Below are positions 57,101 to 64,000 of a stretch of 64,000 bases of DNA, piece after piece. Origin of the DNA: Isoalcanivorax pacificus W11-5 (GTDB taxonomy: Bacteria > Pseudomonadota > Gammaproteobacteria > Pseudomonadales > Alcanivoracaceae); contig NZ_CP004387.1 of NCBI RefSeq assembly GCF_000299335.2, forward strand, positions 4,104,428 through 4,168,427, written 5' to 3'. Position numbers and translations under genes: made by a program. The notes under the pieces were generated by a model. It was not told the DNA's origin and did not search any database. It worked only from the letters and a program-made list of their open reading frames with translations. Numbering within the stretch: the stretch's first letter is position 1; each line of letters begins with the position of its first letter.

Positions 57101-57740
57101 GGTCGCCCCCGGTCACAGAAGCGTAAGCCTTGGCAATATTCGCGCCTTCCAGGAGAGCTTGCTCTCGACCTTTTTTCCATGAGCGACCGGCAATGGCCTC
57201 GTACTCGGCTTTGAACTGCTTGTACAGCCCTCGGCTGTGCAAATCGCGCTCAAACTGGGCAATGTGCCCTTGTTTTCCGTAGTAGCCACACATTTCGTCA
57301 AAGACTTTAACGAACACGGCCAGAAGCGCATCGATCTGGGTTTTGCTGATGACATCGGCTTTCTGATCGATGTTGAAAAGAATACTCTTTGAAGGGATAG
57401 AGATGGCTCGCTTCAGGTCACCCCGGAGAATTTCATTCTCGCTGCACTTGGGAAGGAACAGATCCAGCGTTGTAGCACCGTCCATTTCCCTGTTTTCAAG
57501 CAGAAGGGCCAGCATTTTGAGCAAGTGAGACTTGCCCGAGCCAAAGAAACCGGATACCCAGACACCGTTCGCTCCTTCATAGTTGTTGTAGGCGTCCAGA
57601 AACTCTTCGAGGCGTTTCTCGACTTCGTTAGTCAGTACGTATTCTTCGATTTCGAGGCGAAGACTGGCTTCATCGTCGGCTTTGATAACGCCTTCAATAG
57701 GGCGATCAACGGGCTTTAGAAAAATGTTCTTCAATGTCAT
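54162..57740 (-). CDS. brxC: BREX ATPase BrxC
   Basis: A 1192-residue P-loop ATPase. Walker A is GFFGSGKSHLLK, with Lys70. It has a long coiled C-terminal half ending near the AlbA_2 gene. BrxC is a large core subunit essential for exclusion, probably interacting with PglX and DNA. It belongs to one operon with brxA and brxB upstream. Confidence 0.96.
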   Translation of the reverse strand: MTLKNIFLKPVDRPIEGVIKADDEASLRLEIEEYVLTNEVEKRLEEFLDAYNNYEGANGVWVSGFFGSGKSHLLKMLALLLENREMDGATTLDLFLPKCSENEILRGDLKRAISIPSKSILFNIDQKADVISKTQIDALLAVFVKVFDEMCGYYGKQGHIAQFERDLHSRGLYKQFKAEYEAIAGRSWKKGREQALLEGANIAKAYASVTGGDPQSAAGILDKYRSEYRVSIEDFADNVNAYIEKQAKEGGHKEFRLNFFVDEVGQYIADNTKLMTNLQTIAESLATKCRGRAWIIVTAQEEMKDVVGEMGKQQGHDFSKIQARFNNRMKLSSADVAEVIQKRLLTKTEEGVNQLSDVYHAQANNFKTLFDFADGSATYRNFRDRDHFIHSYPFVPYQFALFQSAIQNLSQHNAFEGKHSSVGERSMLGVFQQVAIHIGNHEVGQLATFDLMFEGIRSALKSQIQRAIIQAENHLDNAFAIRLLKALFLVKYVKEFKPTVRNLCVLMLDAFDQNLPALRTKVEEALSLLEQQTYIQRNGDQYEYLTDEEKDVEQEIKNTEVESSDIADELEKIVFDFVIKQRKIRYDAGSSQNQGQDYSYSRKLDDRLHGREYELSINVISPFHEHTDNEQMLRTASTYKADELFVLMPSDERLVRDLLMFKRTEKYIKQNISVTQQKGVKRILHDKGFQNREREARLRQQVQTLIGKSKLLIGGADVEVANEDPQTRIIRGFHELISRAYPNLRMLRGVSYTENDISNCLNRTDDGLFGNDATALAESEQEVLAFIQSNNRGGVRTTLKSLLEKFERKPYGWYYAAVLCTLANLCARGKVEVRLDGNILEDSELERALRNTHGHGNVVLEPQIEFTASQVRALKSFYEDFFDSPPRSSEAKALGKEAGEAFRDMYHDLDRRIAQVDQYPFLNALKPALETLKEVAAKPYTWHLTELGKQEDQLLGLKEDVIDPIRKFMGGSQKDIYNQARSFLQSQKPNFIYVSGDEIEQIRTILNDANCYKGNRIQQLKGQLDSLQERIDEKVQQIRSQAETSLKTMQERMQSMDEYQSLPEPRQDELNKPLRELVDYIGQERLIAVIKDRIRYFEEEGYQKLLGKMVAMAKQKPAPSDDPAQRTGVENGWNGGQPHEIKEPSADYIHTRNLRVAFDKAWLADEDDVDRYLNALREALLVEIQQGRKVQI

Positions 57741-57783
57741 GGTACTTTCCCTTAATGATTACGCCTCGAATCGTTTCGTTCAC

Positions 57784-58395
57784 TCAGGCTTCGTAATGAA
57801 AGATGTTGAACGCCCGGTAGTACTTGTCGTCATGCAGCCTGCCGAAAAGATCCAATGATGCTCCGGTTTCCAGCGAGTGGGTATAGGAGCCCGGGAAGAA
57901 CATTACCGTTGGCTGGTCTTTGGCAGTGCTCTGCAAGTTATTGAGCACGTTATGGGAGCGTATGTAGGGGAAGACCTCGCCCACCCCTGAGAGAAACAGC
58001 ACGTCAAACTCAACAGACTGGAGTTTTGCCGCAATAGCGGGCACCAAATGGGCTTCCGGGTCCAGCACGCCTTGTAACAGTTCTTTCAGCTGATCCTTTG
58101 AGACCGTGGGCTCGAGCTCGAACACCTGCTCCCAGATGTCTCTCTCTTTCAAAATATCGACGGTAAGGTCATACAGGTTGATGCTCAGTATCCGGATGCC
58201 CGCCTGCTCCAGTCGGTTAACCAGCTGCCGCTGAAGACGGTCCATTTCGACCGCTTCTTTAGGCCCGTAGGGGCAGATGAAGAAAGGGACCTCGTTACCC
58301 AACCCCTGCCTGTTCAGGAATCGCTGGCCAGAAACCACGCTAAACAGGTGCTGTAGCCGTTCCTGCATAGGCATTTTGGCAATGTCCTTTCTCAC
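57784..58395 (-). CDS. brxB: BREX protein BrxB (DUF1788)
   Basis: A 203-residue protein with the DUF1788 pattern FFICPYGPKEAVEMDRLQRQ, VDILKERDIWEQVFELE and VEFDVLFLSGVGEVFPYIRS. Core type I BREX gene of unknown biochemical activity. Overlaps brxA by four bases. Confidence 0.95.
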   Translation of the reverse strand: MRKDIAKMPMQERLQHLFSVVSGQRFLNRQGLGNEVPFFICPYGPKEAVEMDRLQRQLVNRLEQAGIRILSINLYDLTVDILKERDIWEQVFELEPTVSKDQLKELLQGVLDPEAHLVPAIAAKLQSVEFDVLFLSGVGEVFPYIRSHNVLNNLQSTAKDQPTVMFFPGSYTHSLETGASLDLFGRLHDDKYYRAFNIFHYEA

Positions 58396-59006
58396 TTTGA
58401 CATCCCCTTGATATCTGATTCGTAGACTGGAAAGTAAAGAAACGCCTCAGGATTTTTTTGTCGAAGCAACTCAATCAAGCTAGGGCTAAGCAGCGCGGCG
58501 TTGATGGTTTTGTCCTTAGCCAGCAGCCCAGCCTCCCGCAGCATTCTGAACAGGACCTGCCTCAACTTATCGCGTGTTGAAGCGCTGGCATTATCGAGCT
58601 CGTCATGCCATTCTGATTTACGATTATAGAAGGCATCGAAATCCTCAAAACTGAGATCCAATTTCATCGCAACAAACCGTTCGCGAACTACTTCCATCGC
58701 AAAATCCGCAATAAAGCGATAAAGACGGCACACCGCAACCCATAGAAGGTGAGCCTGGTCGTGGTAGTTTGCCTCGGCCAGGAAAGCCAGTTCGTCATCG
58801 TTCAATCTCTTCAGGCGAGCAATTGCCTCTCTACAAGTGCGCATTGCCGTGCTTTCTGTTCTGGCCTGAAGCAAGTTGTCACGCAACGCTTGAGCACGCA
58901 CCTTTTCCCAGTCACGGAGTGACACGTAGAGCTCTGCGAGCTTCACCGATTCGCGGTGATACAGGCTGCCGGACGTGAAGGAGATGCGATACCTGCCTTG
59001 GGTCAT
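58392..59006 (-). CDS. brxA: BREX protein BrxA (DUF1819)
   Basis: A 204-residue DUF1819 protein (YRISFTSGSLYHRESVKLAE, MRTCREAIARLKRLNDDEL, DFDAFYNRKSEWHDELDNAS). BrxA binds DNA and is a core component of type I BREX. It overlaps the upstream regulator stop by four bases, and brxB follows with an ATGA overlap. Confidence 0.95.
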   Translation of the reverse strand: MTQGRYRISFTSGSLYHRESVKLAELYVSLRDWEKVRAQALRDNLLQARTESTAMRTCREAIARLKRLNDDELAFLAEANYHDQAHLLWVAVCRLYRFIADFAMEVVRERFVAMKLDLSFEDFDAFYNRKSEWHDELDNASASTRDKLRQVLFRMLREAGLLAKDKTINAALLSPSLIELLRQKNPEAFLYFPVYESDIKGMSK

Positions 59007-59212
59007 TCGGAACGCTCACCTTTGCTCGTCTCGGCGGCTCCACCGGCTTTGACCCACTCGTCTACTTCCACTTTCTTGAACTTCCAAAAGCGCCCCATGC
59101 GGTGGGCAGGCATTGAGTGCTTGTCGATCCAGCGATACACGGTATCGTTGCTGACACCGAGGTGTTTGCCTATTTCGTCTACGGATAACCAACGATCTTC
59201 CATCTCGGCCAT
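59003..59212 (-). CDS. Helix-turn-helix (excisionase-like) protein at the head of BREX
   Basis: Starting at ATG 59212, with AGGAAG eight bases upstream, the product has 69 residues. It is almost entirely a MerR/HTH_17 DNA-binding domain (WLSVDEIGKHLGVSNDTVYR, then AHRMGRFWKFKKVEVDEWV). A longer frame to 59305 exists but crosses the promoter. As the first gene after the promoter, it is a plausible autoregulator of the operon. Confidence 0.85.
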   Translation of the reverse strand: MAEMEDRWLSVDEIGKHLGVSNDTVYRWIDKHSMPAHRMGRFWKFKKVEVDEWVKAGGAAETSKGERSE

Positions 59213-59270
59213 GTTTTCGCTTCCTATGGGCGATGGTATTGCCTCCTCACCTGAGGCGGCACGGTCTCGT

Positions 59271-59284
59271 GGGCGGAACCGCCC
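59271..59284. promoter_or_regulatory. GGGCGG-AA-CCGCCC inverted repeat in the BREX leader
   Basis: A 14-bp inverted repeat lies downstream of the predicted transcription start and before the HTH gene. It could be an operator for the HTH protein or an mRNA hairpin. A second small one, CCTC-ACCT-GAGG, is at 59244-59255. Confidence 0.45.
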
Positions 59285-59303
59285 TAAATTACGCTGACTG
59301 GTC

Positions 59304-59332
59304 AATATATATTGGCATCACACCGCTTTCAA
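59304..59332 (-). promoter_or_regulatory. Sigma70 promoter of the BREX operon
   Basis: On the minus strand TTGAAA (59332-59327), a 17-base spacer and TATATT (59309-59304) match the consensus well. The -10 lies inside a perfect 12-bp palindrome, CAATATATATTG (59303-59314), a natural operator site. No other gene or site is recognised in 59333-59751. Confidence 0.75.
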
Positions 59333-59751
59333 CGGCTTTAATCCGGATAGACCAGTATAGAGAGGCATTTATATCGGTTGTAAATTTGATCAATGGCGCC
59401 GTGGAAATCTGCTGGCGATATTTAGCATTGAGCAGCGCTGGCTGGGCCACTGATAGCGTCTTCTGGCATGTTCGAGGTTTCGTCAATGTGTCAGGAGAGT
59501 TCCTCCTCATGACCTTTCATCCGGCGGGTTTCGAGTATGTCCACATAGATCTCTTTTTTTGAGATCGCTGTGGCCCAGAAGTCGGGATAACCTTTTGTTG
59601 CTCAGCGTGCTACGAAACCTTCTACTCGGACACTCGAAGCAAGCTAGGCAAAACGGATCAAGCAGCTCGCAAAGAAATAGAAATTATTTATGTCTTCATA
59701 AAAATGGCTTGTTTAAATTTTACAGAATACTTCTGTACCTATTAGGCCGTT

Positions 59752-61134
59752 TCACTTCCCGATGCAGAAACTGGAAAAAATCCGCCCCAGCAAATCATCC
59801 GCCGAAAACACCCCCGTAATTTCTTCCAAAGCACGCTGCGCACCACGTAGATCCTCCGCCAACAACTCACCCGCCGCATGGTCCCCCAACTGACGCGCCC
59901 CGTGCTGCAGCGAAGTCAGCGCCAACTCCAGCGCACTCAGGTGCCGGCGACGGGCAGAAAAGGGGCTGGACTCGCCGCTGTGAAAACCGACGCTCTGTTT
60001 CAGGTATTCGCGCAATGCGTCCAGCCCATTTCCGTGTGCGGCGGAAATCGCCAGGGTATCCGGGTGGTTGGTTTGAATACCGGGGGGTAAGCCGGACAGG
60101 TCGGCCTTGTTGAGGACCAGGGTCAGCGGAATACCCAGTGACGACAGTGTGCGCTGCCCTTCCGGCAGCAGTTGGTCCGGCTGGTCGAGCTGCGCCGGGG
60201 TGACGGTGGTTGAATCCACCACCAGCAAAATCCGGTCGGCCTGCTCGATGGCCTGCCAGGCACGGCGAATGCCTTCCTGTTCCACCACGTCCGGTGATTC
60301 ACGCAGGCCGGCAGTATCGATCAAGTTCAGGGGCATGCCGTCGAGCTGGATGGTTTCGCGCAGCACGTCGCGGGTGGTGCCGGCGATATCGGTGACGATG
60401 GCCACGTCGTTGCCGGCCAGGGCATTGAGCAGGGAGGACTTGCCGGCGTTGGGCCGGCCGGCGATCACCAGGGTCATGCCTTCGCGCAGCAGGCTGCCGC
60501 GACGGGCCGTGGCGAGCACCTCGGCGGTGGCATGGATCAGGTCGTTCAGGTCGCCGGCGACTTTGCCGTCGGACAGGAAATCGATTTCCTCTTCCGGGAA
60601 ATCGATGGCGGCCTCGACGTAGATGCGCAACTGAATCAGTTGTTCGACCAGGTTGTTCACAGCGTCGGAAAACGCGCCGCGCAGTGAGCCCACCGCCGCG
60701 CGGGCGGCAGCGACGGTGCCGGCATCGATAAGATCGGCGATACCTTCCGCCTGGGTCAGGTCCATGCGGTCGTTCAGGAAGGCGCGCATGGAGAATTCAC
60801 CGGGCCTGGCCTGGCGGGCACCCTGGCGGATGCAGGCCTGCACCAGTTGATCCAGCAATACCGGCCCGCCGTGGCCCTGCAATTCCACCACGTCTTCGCC
60901 GGTGAACGATTTCGGGCCCGGAAAATAAAGCACCAGCCCTTCGTCGATCAGTTGGCCTTCGGCATCGCGGAAGCTGCTGAAATGGGCATGGCGGGGTGCA
61001 AGGGTGCGGCTGGCCGGCATTAACGCGCTGGCGACAGCCAGCGCGCGCGGCCCGGACAGGCGCACGATTCCCACGCCCCCACGACCGGGCGCGGTGGCGA
61101 TGGCAACGATGGTGTCGGTATCAGGTTGGGTCAT
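59752..61134 (-). CDS. mnmE: tRNA modification GTPase MnmE (TrmE/ThdF)
   Basis: A 460-residue GTPase with the N-terminal folate-binding domain ([20 protein letters not shown]), G1 [15 protein letters not shown]2/G3 AGTTRDV and DTAGLRES, G4 NKADL and the C-terminal CIGK. It partners MnmG for cmnm5U34. It is intact to its final residues, so the adjacent island has not truncated it. Its usual neighbour mnmG is about 54 kb away. Confidence 0.98.
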   Translation of the reverse strand: MTQPDTDTIVAIATAPGRGGVGIVRLSGPRALAVASALMPASRTLAPRHAHFSSFRDAEGQLIDEGLVLYFPGPKSFTGEDVVELQGHGGPVLLDQLVQACIRQGARQARPGEFSMRAFLNDRMDLTQAEGIADLIDAGTVAAARAAVGSLRGAFSDAVNNLVEQLIQLRIYVEAAIDFPEEEIDFLSDGKVAGDLNDLIHATAEVLATARRGSLLREGMTLVIAGRPNAGKSSLLNALAGNDVAIVTDIAGTTRDVLRETIQLDGMPLNLIDTAGLRESPDVVEQEGIRRAWQAIEQADRILLVVDSTTVTPAQLDQPDQLLPEGQRTLSSLGIPLTLVLNKADLSGLPPGIQTNHPDTLAISAAHGNGLDALREYLKQSVGFHSGESSPFSARRRHLSALELALTSLQHGARQLGDHAAGELLAEDLRGAQRALEEITGVFSADDLLGRIFSSFCIGK

Positions 61135-61167
61135 GGCGGGAGTATACGGGTTGGGCGCCTTAAACCG

Positions 61168-61195
61168 AAAAGCCCGGCGCGAAGGCCGGGCTTTT
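61168..61195 (-). terminator. Terminator between yidC and mnmE
   Basis: Stem AAAAGCCCGGC / GCCGGGCTTTT with a six-base loop, 21-48 bases past the yidC stop. A T run follows on the minus strand, so it would attenuate read-through into mnmE. Confidence 0.85.
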
Positions 61196-61215
61196 CAGAG
61201 CGGCGCAGGGCCGGA

Positions 61216-62964
61216 TCACTCGTTTTCGATCTTGCGGGTGATCAGCCACTGCTGGCCAATGGACAACAGGTTGTTGGTCAGCCAGTACAGCACCAGGCCG
61301 GCCGGGAACCAGAGGAAGAACACGGTGAACACCACCGGCATCCACTTCATGACCTGGGCCTGGGTCGGGTCCGGCGGGGTCGGGTTCAGGCGCATCTGGA
61401 ACCACATCGAGGCACCCATCAACAGCGGCAGGATGAACCAGGGGTCCATCAGCGACAGATCCTGAATCCAGCCAAAGAAGGGTGCCTGGCGCAGTTCAAC
61501 CGATTCCAGCAGCACATAGTACAGGGCGATGAACACCGGCATCTGCACCAGCACCGGCAGGCAGCCGCCGAGCGGATTGATCTTTTCTTTCTGGTAGAGC
61601 TTCATCAGCTCCATCGACTGTTTCTGGCGATCGCTCTTGTTCTGCTCGCGAATGCGCTGCATTTCCGGCGCCACTTTGCGCATGCGCGCCATGGAGCGGT
61701 AGCTGGTGGCCGAGAGCTTGAAGAACAGCAGCTTGATGATCAGGGTCAGCAGGATGATGGCCACCCCCCAGTTGCCGACGCCAAAGCCGATATCGAACTC
61801 GTTGCCGAAAATGCTGATCTGGCCGCTTTGCAGGAACACCAGCAGGGCGAAGATCGGCTGGGAAATAAACCACAGCCAGCCGTAGTCCACGGTCATGTCC
61901 AGGCCGGGGCTGATGGCGCTGAGTTTGTCCTGCTGTTTCGGGCCGGCGTAAAACTCGGCGTACAGCACGCCTTCGTCGCCCGGTGCCACGGTGGTGGTCG
62001 GGGAGACAAAGCGCAGGATGTATTCGTCGGCGCTGCTGCGGTAGACGCTGCTGTAGACCTGGCGCTGGGTGCTGTCGGGAATCCAGGCAGACAGGAAGTA
62101 GTGCTGGATCATGGCAATCCAGCCGCCGTCTTCGGTCAGACGCAGGTTGGATTCCTTCATGTCCTTGAGGCGCAGCTTGTTGTAGGGCTTCTCGCTGTCC
62201 CAGTAGGCCGCGCCCAGGTATGTCGGCATGGGTGCGAAGCCGCCGGTCGCCTTGCCCGGGTCGTCGCTGCCGTCACGTTTGATCTGGCCGTACAGCGCAC
62301 CCTGCCAGGGGCTGCCGCCATTGTTGCGCACGATGTGCGACTGACGAATCAGGTGGCTGCCACGCTCGAAGGTGAAGCGCTTGATGATATCCACCCCGTT
62401 GGCCTGGCGCAGGGTCAGGTCGACGTTCAGTTCGTACTCGCCGTCGAGCAACTGGTATTCGCCCTTTTCGGTCTGCCAGGTGGGGCGGCCTTCGGCGCTG
62501 TCGGTGCCGTTGGCGCCAACAATGCCACTCTGTGCCACATAGGTCCGGGTGCTGGAGCGCTCAAGCAGCGTAAACGGCTGGTCCGGGGTATCGACATGGC
62601 GTGGATAGTCGAGCAGTGACAAGCGGACAATGTCACCGCCCAGCCGGTCGATTTCCATTTCCAGCACATCCGTGCGCACCCGGATGATGCGATCCGAACC
62701 CGGCGCAGCCTGTGGTTCGGAAACCGCGGCGGGCGTTGCCGGCGCAGGCGTCGGCACATCCTCAATACCGGGAACAACCTCATCACTGGCGTCCGCCTGG
62801 GGCATGGGAGGCGATGCCGGATCATCCGGGATCTGCGTGGTGGTGTCGGTAATGGTGGCCTGATCCTGGTCGGGGACGAGGACGTAATCCTTCTGCCAGG
62901 CCAGGATCATCATATAGGTCACCACTGCGATGGCGACCAGGATAAGAGCGCGCTTGATTTCCAT
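61216..62964 (-). CDS. yidC: Membrane protein insertase YidC
   Basis: A 582-residue inner-membrane insertase. It has an N-terminal membrane anchor (ALILVAIAVVTYMMILAW), a large periplasmic beta domain, and the conserved C-terminal core with FFKLSATSYRSMARMRKVAP, QKEKINPLGGCLPVLVQMPV and the LFWFPAGLVLYW-type last segment (VFFLWFPAGLVLYWLTNN). Length is normal for gammaproteobacteria. Confidence 0.98.
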   Translation of the reverse strand: MEIKRALILVAIAVVTYMMILAWQKDYVLVPDQDQATITDTTTQIPDDPASPPMPQADASDEVVPGIEDVPTPAPATPAAVSEPQAAPGSDRIIRVRTDVLEMEIDRLGGDIVRLSLLDYPRHVDTPDQPFTLLERSSTRTYVAQSGIVGANGTDSAEGRPTWQTEKGEYQLLDGEYELNVDLTLRQANGVDIIKRFTFERGSHLIRQSHIVRNNGGSPWQGALYGQIKRDGSDDPGKATGGFAPMPTYLGAAYWDSEKPYNKLRLKDMKESNLRLTEDGGWIAMIQHYFLSAWIPDSTQRQVYSSVYRSSADEYILRFVSPTTTVAPGDEGVLYAEFYAGPKQQDKLSAISPGLDMTVDYGWLWFISQPIFALLVFLQSGQISIFGNEFDIGFGVGNWGVAIILLTLIIKLLFFKLSATSYRSMARMRKVAPEMQRIREQNKSDRQKQSMELMKLYQKEKINPLGGCLPVLVQMPVFIALYYVLLESVELRQAPFFGWIQDLSLMDPWFILPLLMGASMWFQMRLNPTPPDPTQAQVMKWMPVVFTVFFLWFPAGLVLYWLTNNLLSIGQQWLITRKIENE

Positions 62965-63006
62965 AGATAGGACTTGTTGGCGGCGAGAAAAACGGCGGGC
63001 AGTGTC

Positions 63007-63381
63007 TCAGGCCCGGGTGCGCTTGGCAAGCAGCTTGTCCCAGAGGTCGTCGACCTCGGTCCGCAGCTCGGCGGGATCAGGGTCGCTCAGGCCGCCGCGG
63101 AGCAGTACCACCACGTCCAGGCCCCGGAGGATGTCCGGCCGGTGCCGGAAGCTTTCACGGAGCTGGCGCTTGACGCGGGCGCGATCCACGGCGCGGCGGG
63201 CACGCTTGCGGGGAATCACCAGGCCGAGGCGATGCACAGCGAGCGGGTTTTCAATGGCGAGAAACAGGAAATGCCGGCTGCCGGCCCGGTAACGGGCCTG
63301 GTCGAACACACGCTGGAAGTCAGCGGGAGTCAGCAGACGGTTTTCGCGGCGGAAGCGGAAATCCGGGGCGGTATCGCTCAC
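63007..63381 (-). CDS. rnpA: Ribonuclease P protein component
   Basis: A 124-residue basic protein that supports RNase P RNA in 5' tRNA maturation. It has RFRRENRLLTPADFQRVFDQ and the RNR-type motif ARRAVDRARVKRQLRESFR. It follows rpmH closely as usual. yidD, normally between rnpA and yidC, is missing: only 42 bases separate the two genes. Confidence 0.97.
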   Translation of the reverse strand: MSDTAPDFRFRRENRLLTPADFQRVFDQARYRAGSRHFLFLAIENPLAVHRLGLVIPRKRARRAVDRARVKRQLRESFRHRPDILRGLDVVVLLRGGLSDPDPAELRTEVDDLWDKLLAKRTRA

Positions 63382-63442
63382 CGGATCAGGCCATCGTCGG
63401 CGGGTAAGGCGTCAGCGGGACAAGTGAAGCAAACAGCCGACT

Positions 63443-63577
63443 TCAGACGGTCAGCTGCTTGCGGCCCTTGGCGCGGCGACGGTTCAGTACAGCGCGGCCG
63501 TTTTTGGTGGCCATGCGGGCACGGAAGCCATGGGTGCGCTTGCGCTTGATTTGGCTCGGTTGAAAAGTACGTTTCAT
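63443..63577 (-). CDS. rpmH: 50S ribosomal protein L34
   Basis: A 44-residue protein beginning [20 protein letters not shown] and ending with GRKQLTV; near-identical to other bacterial L34. It is the first gene of rpmH-rnpA-yidC, driven by the promoter at 63620-63648. Confidence 0.99.
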   Translation of the reverse strand: MKRTFQPSQIKRKRTHGFRARMATKNGRAVLNRRRAKGRKQLTV

Positions 63578-63619
63578 GGTGGCGTCCCCACGGGATCACT
63601 GGTCAGTCGAAGGGCGGCA

Positions 63620-63648
63620 ATTCTAGGTGAGCCCTGCCGGGCTGTCAA
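63620..63648 (-). promoter_or_regulatory. Sigma70 promoter of rpmH
   Basis: Minus-strand TTGACA (63648-63643), a 17-base spacer and TAGAAT (63625-63620), about 40 bases before the start codon. An almost ideal housekeeping promoter. Confidence 0.9.
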
Positions 63649-63689
63649 ACGGCAAAGTCGGGGCCTACGGAGCCGGTGCGTCGCTTATC

Positions 63690-63971
63690 TTTTATTAGAT
63701 TTAAAGATTTAGATTTTTTAGTAGTTGTATTAGTTATAAGCAAAGCGATTTCTGTGGATAAGTTTGAAAAACAAATAAAATTCAATGATTTGGATTGTGT
63801 GTAATCGGTTGGTATCCCGGTGCGGGGACGGTGGTGCAGTGGGGGATAACCGGTGCAGGGTTGGGGACGAAATCTGTTCATGGGTCTGCCCACAGGGTTG
63901 TACCGGGTTTGTGCGTCCTGTCGCACCCATGGTTATCCACAGGGAAAATGCATGCAGACGGCTGTGGATAA
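63690..63971. other. Chromosomal replication origin region (oriC)
   Basis: Between rpmH and the expected dnaA lies an AT-rich stretch (63690-63790) with repeated AGATTT/GATTTA units at 63696-63717, suited to unwinding. Three perfect 9-mer DnaA boxes follow: TGTGGATAA at 63753-63761, TTATCCACA at 63933-63941 and TGTGGATAA at 63963-63971. Weaker matches (GGGGATAAC near 63842) lie between. Position next to rpmH is the standard gammaproteobacterial location. Confidence 0.85.
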
Positions 63972-63991
63972 CGAAGCCCCCGGGGGATAGA

Positions 63992-64000
63992 ATGGCCAGT
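63992..64000 (+). CDS. dnaA: Possible start of dnaA (three codons visible)
   Basis: ATG GCC AGT at the extreme right edge is preceded by GGGGGA four bases upstream. The position, divergent from rpmH and just past the DnaA boxes, is where dnaA is expected. Only three codons can be seen, so the call rests on context. Confidence 0.4.

Noticed and set aside
59233..59562. 109-residue plus-strand ORF in the BREX promoter gap
   Set aside because: Starts inside the leader, crosses the promoter, no motif and no ribosome site; an unlikely gene.
61126..62619. 497-residue plus-strand ORF
   Set aside because: Antisense of yidC and the mnmE upstream region; no recognisable domain.

Overview
The window is a high-GC gammaproteobacterial chromosome segment next to the replication origin, most likely from Alcanivorax or a close relative. 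The right end carries the classic origin block read leftwards (oriC with DnaA boxes, rpmH, rnpA, yidC, mnmE) and the left end carries mnmG, rsmG, parA and parB. The genus call rests on a wax ester synthase/DGAT that closely resembles Alcanivorax AtfA1, together with an AlkK-type acyl-CoA synthetase and an FadE-like acyl-CoA dehydrogenase. No database search was run.

Layout. 1-648: a LysR regulator cut by the left edge. 804-5282: parB-parA-rsmG-mnmG, preceded by a MITE-like repeat. 5451-9310: a K+/H+ antiporter and an acyl-CoA dehydrogenase with a terminator. 9517-14742: a compact accessory island with an Hsp70/actin-fold ATPase, a large RapA/DrmD-like SNF2 helicase and two small upstream ORFs; I do not recognise this pairing as a named system. 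14826-17189: a hybrid histidine kinase, then a 260-bp multi-arm palindromic element. 17622-41157: a mostly core-like block with SDR plus WS/DGAT (storage lipid), slipin/NfeD, a cold-shock protein, HopJ, RapA, a YbaY lipoprotein, a zeta-like kinase/ParD-like pair, an esterase, gdhA, a YgjP-type metallopeptidase, two two-component modules, alkK and fumC. 41413-41946: a hotdog thioesterase.

42421-59332 is a second defence island: a complete type I BREX operon in the order HTH regulator, brxA, brxB, brxC, pglX, pglZ, brxL. An AlbA_2 ATP-binding protein, a RecF/OLD-like AAA ATPase and a small PD-(D/E)XK-like protein are embedded between brxC and pglX. A frameshifted serine-recombinase remnant lies beside brxL, and a good sigma70 promoter with a 12-bp palindrome over its -10 box lies upstream of the operon.

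Two features stand out at larger scale. In many gammaproteobacteria mnmE and mnmG are neighbours; here about 54 kb separates them, and both putative defence modules lie in that interval. Three copies of one inverted-repeat element (804-964, 27019-27211, 41168-41332) are also scattered through the left two thirds of the window, the third in the opposite orientation.
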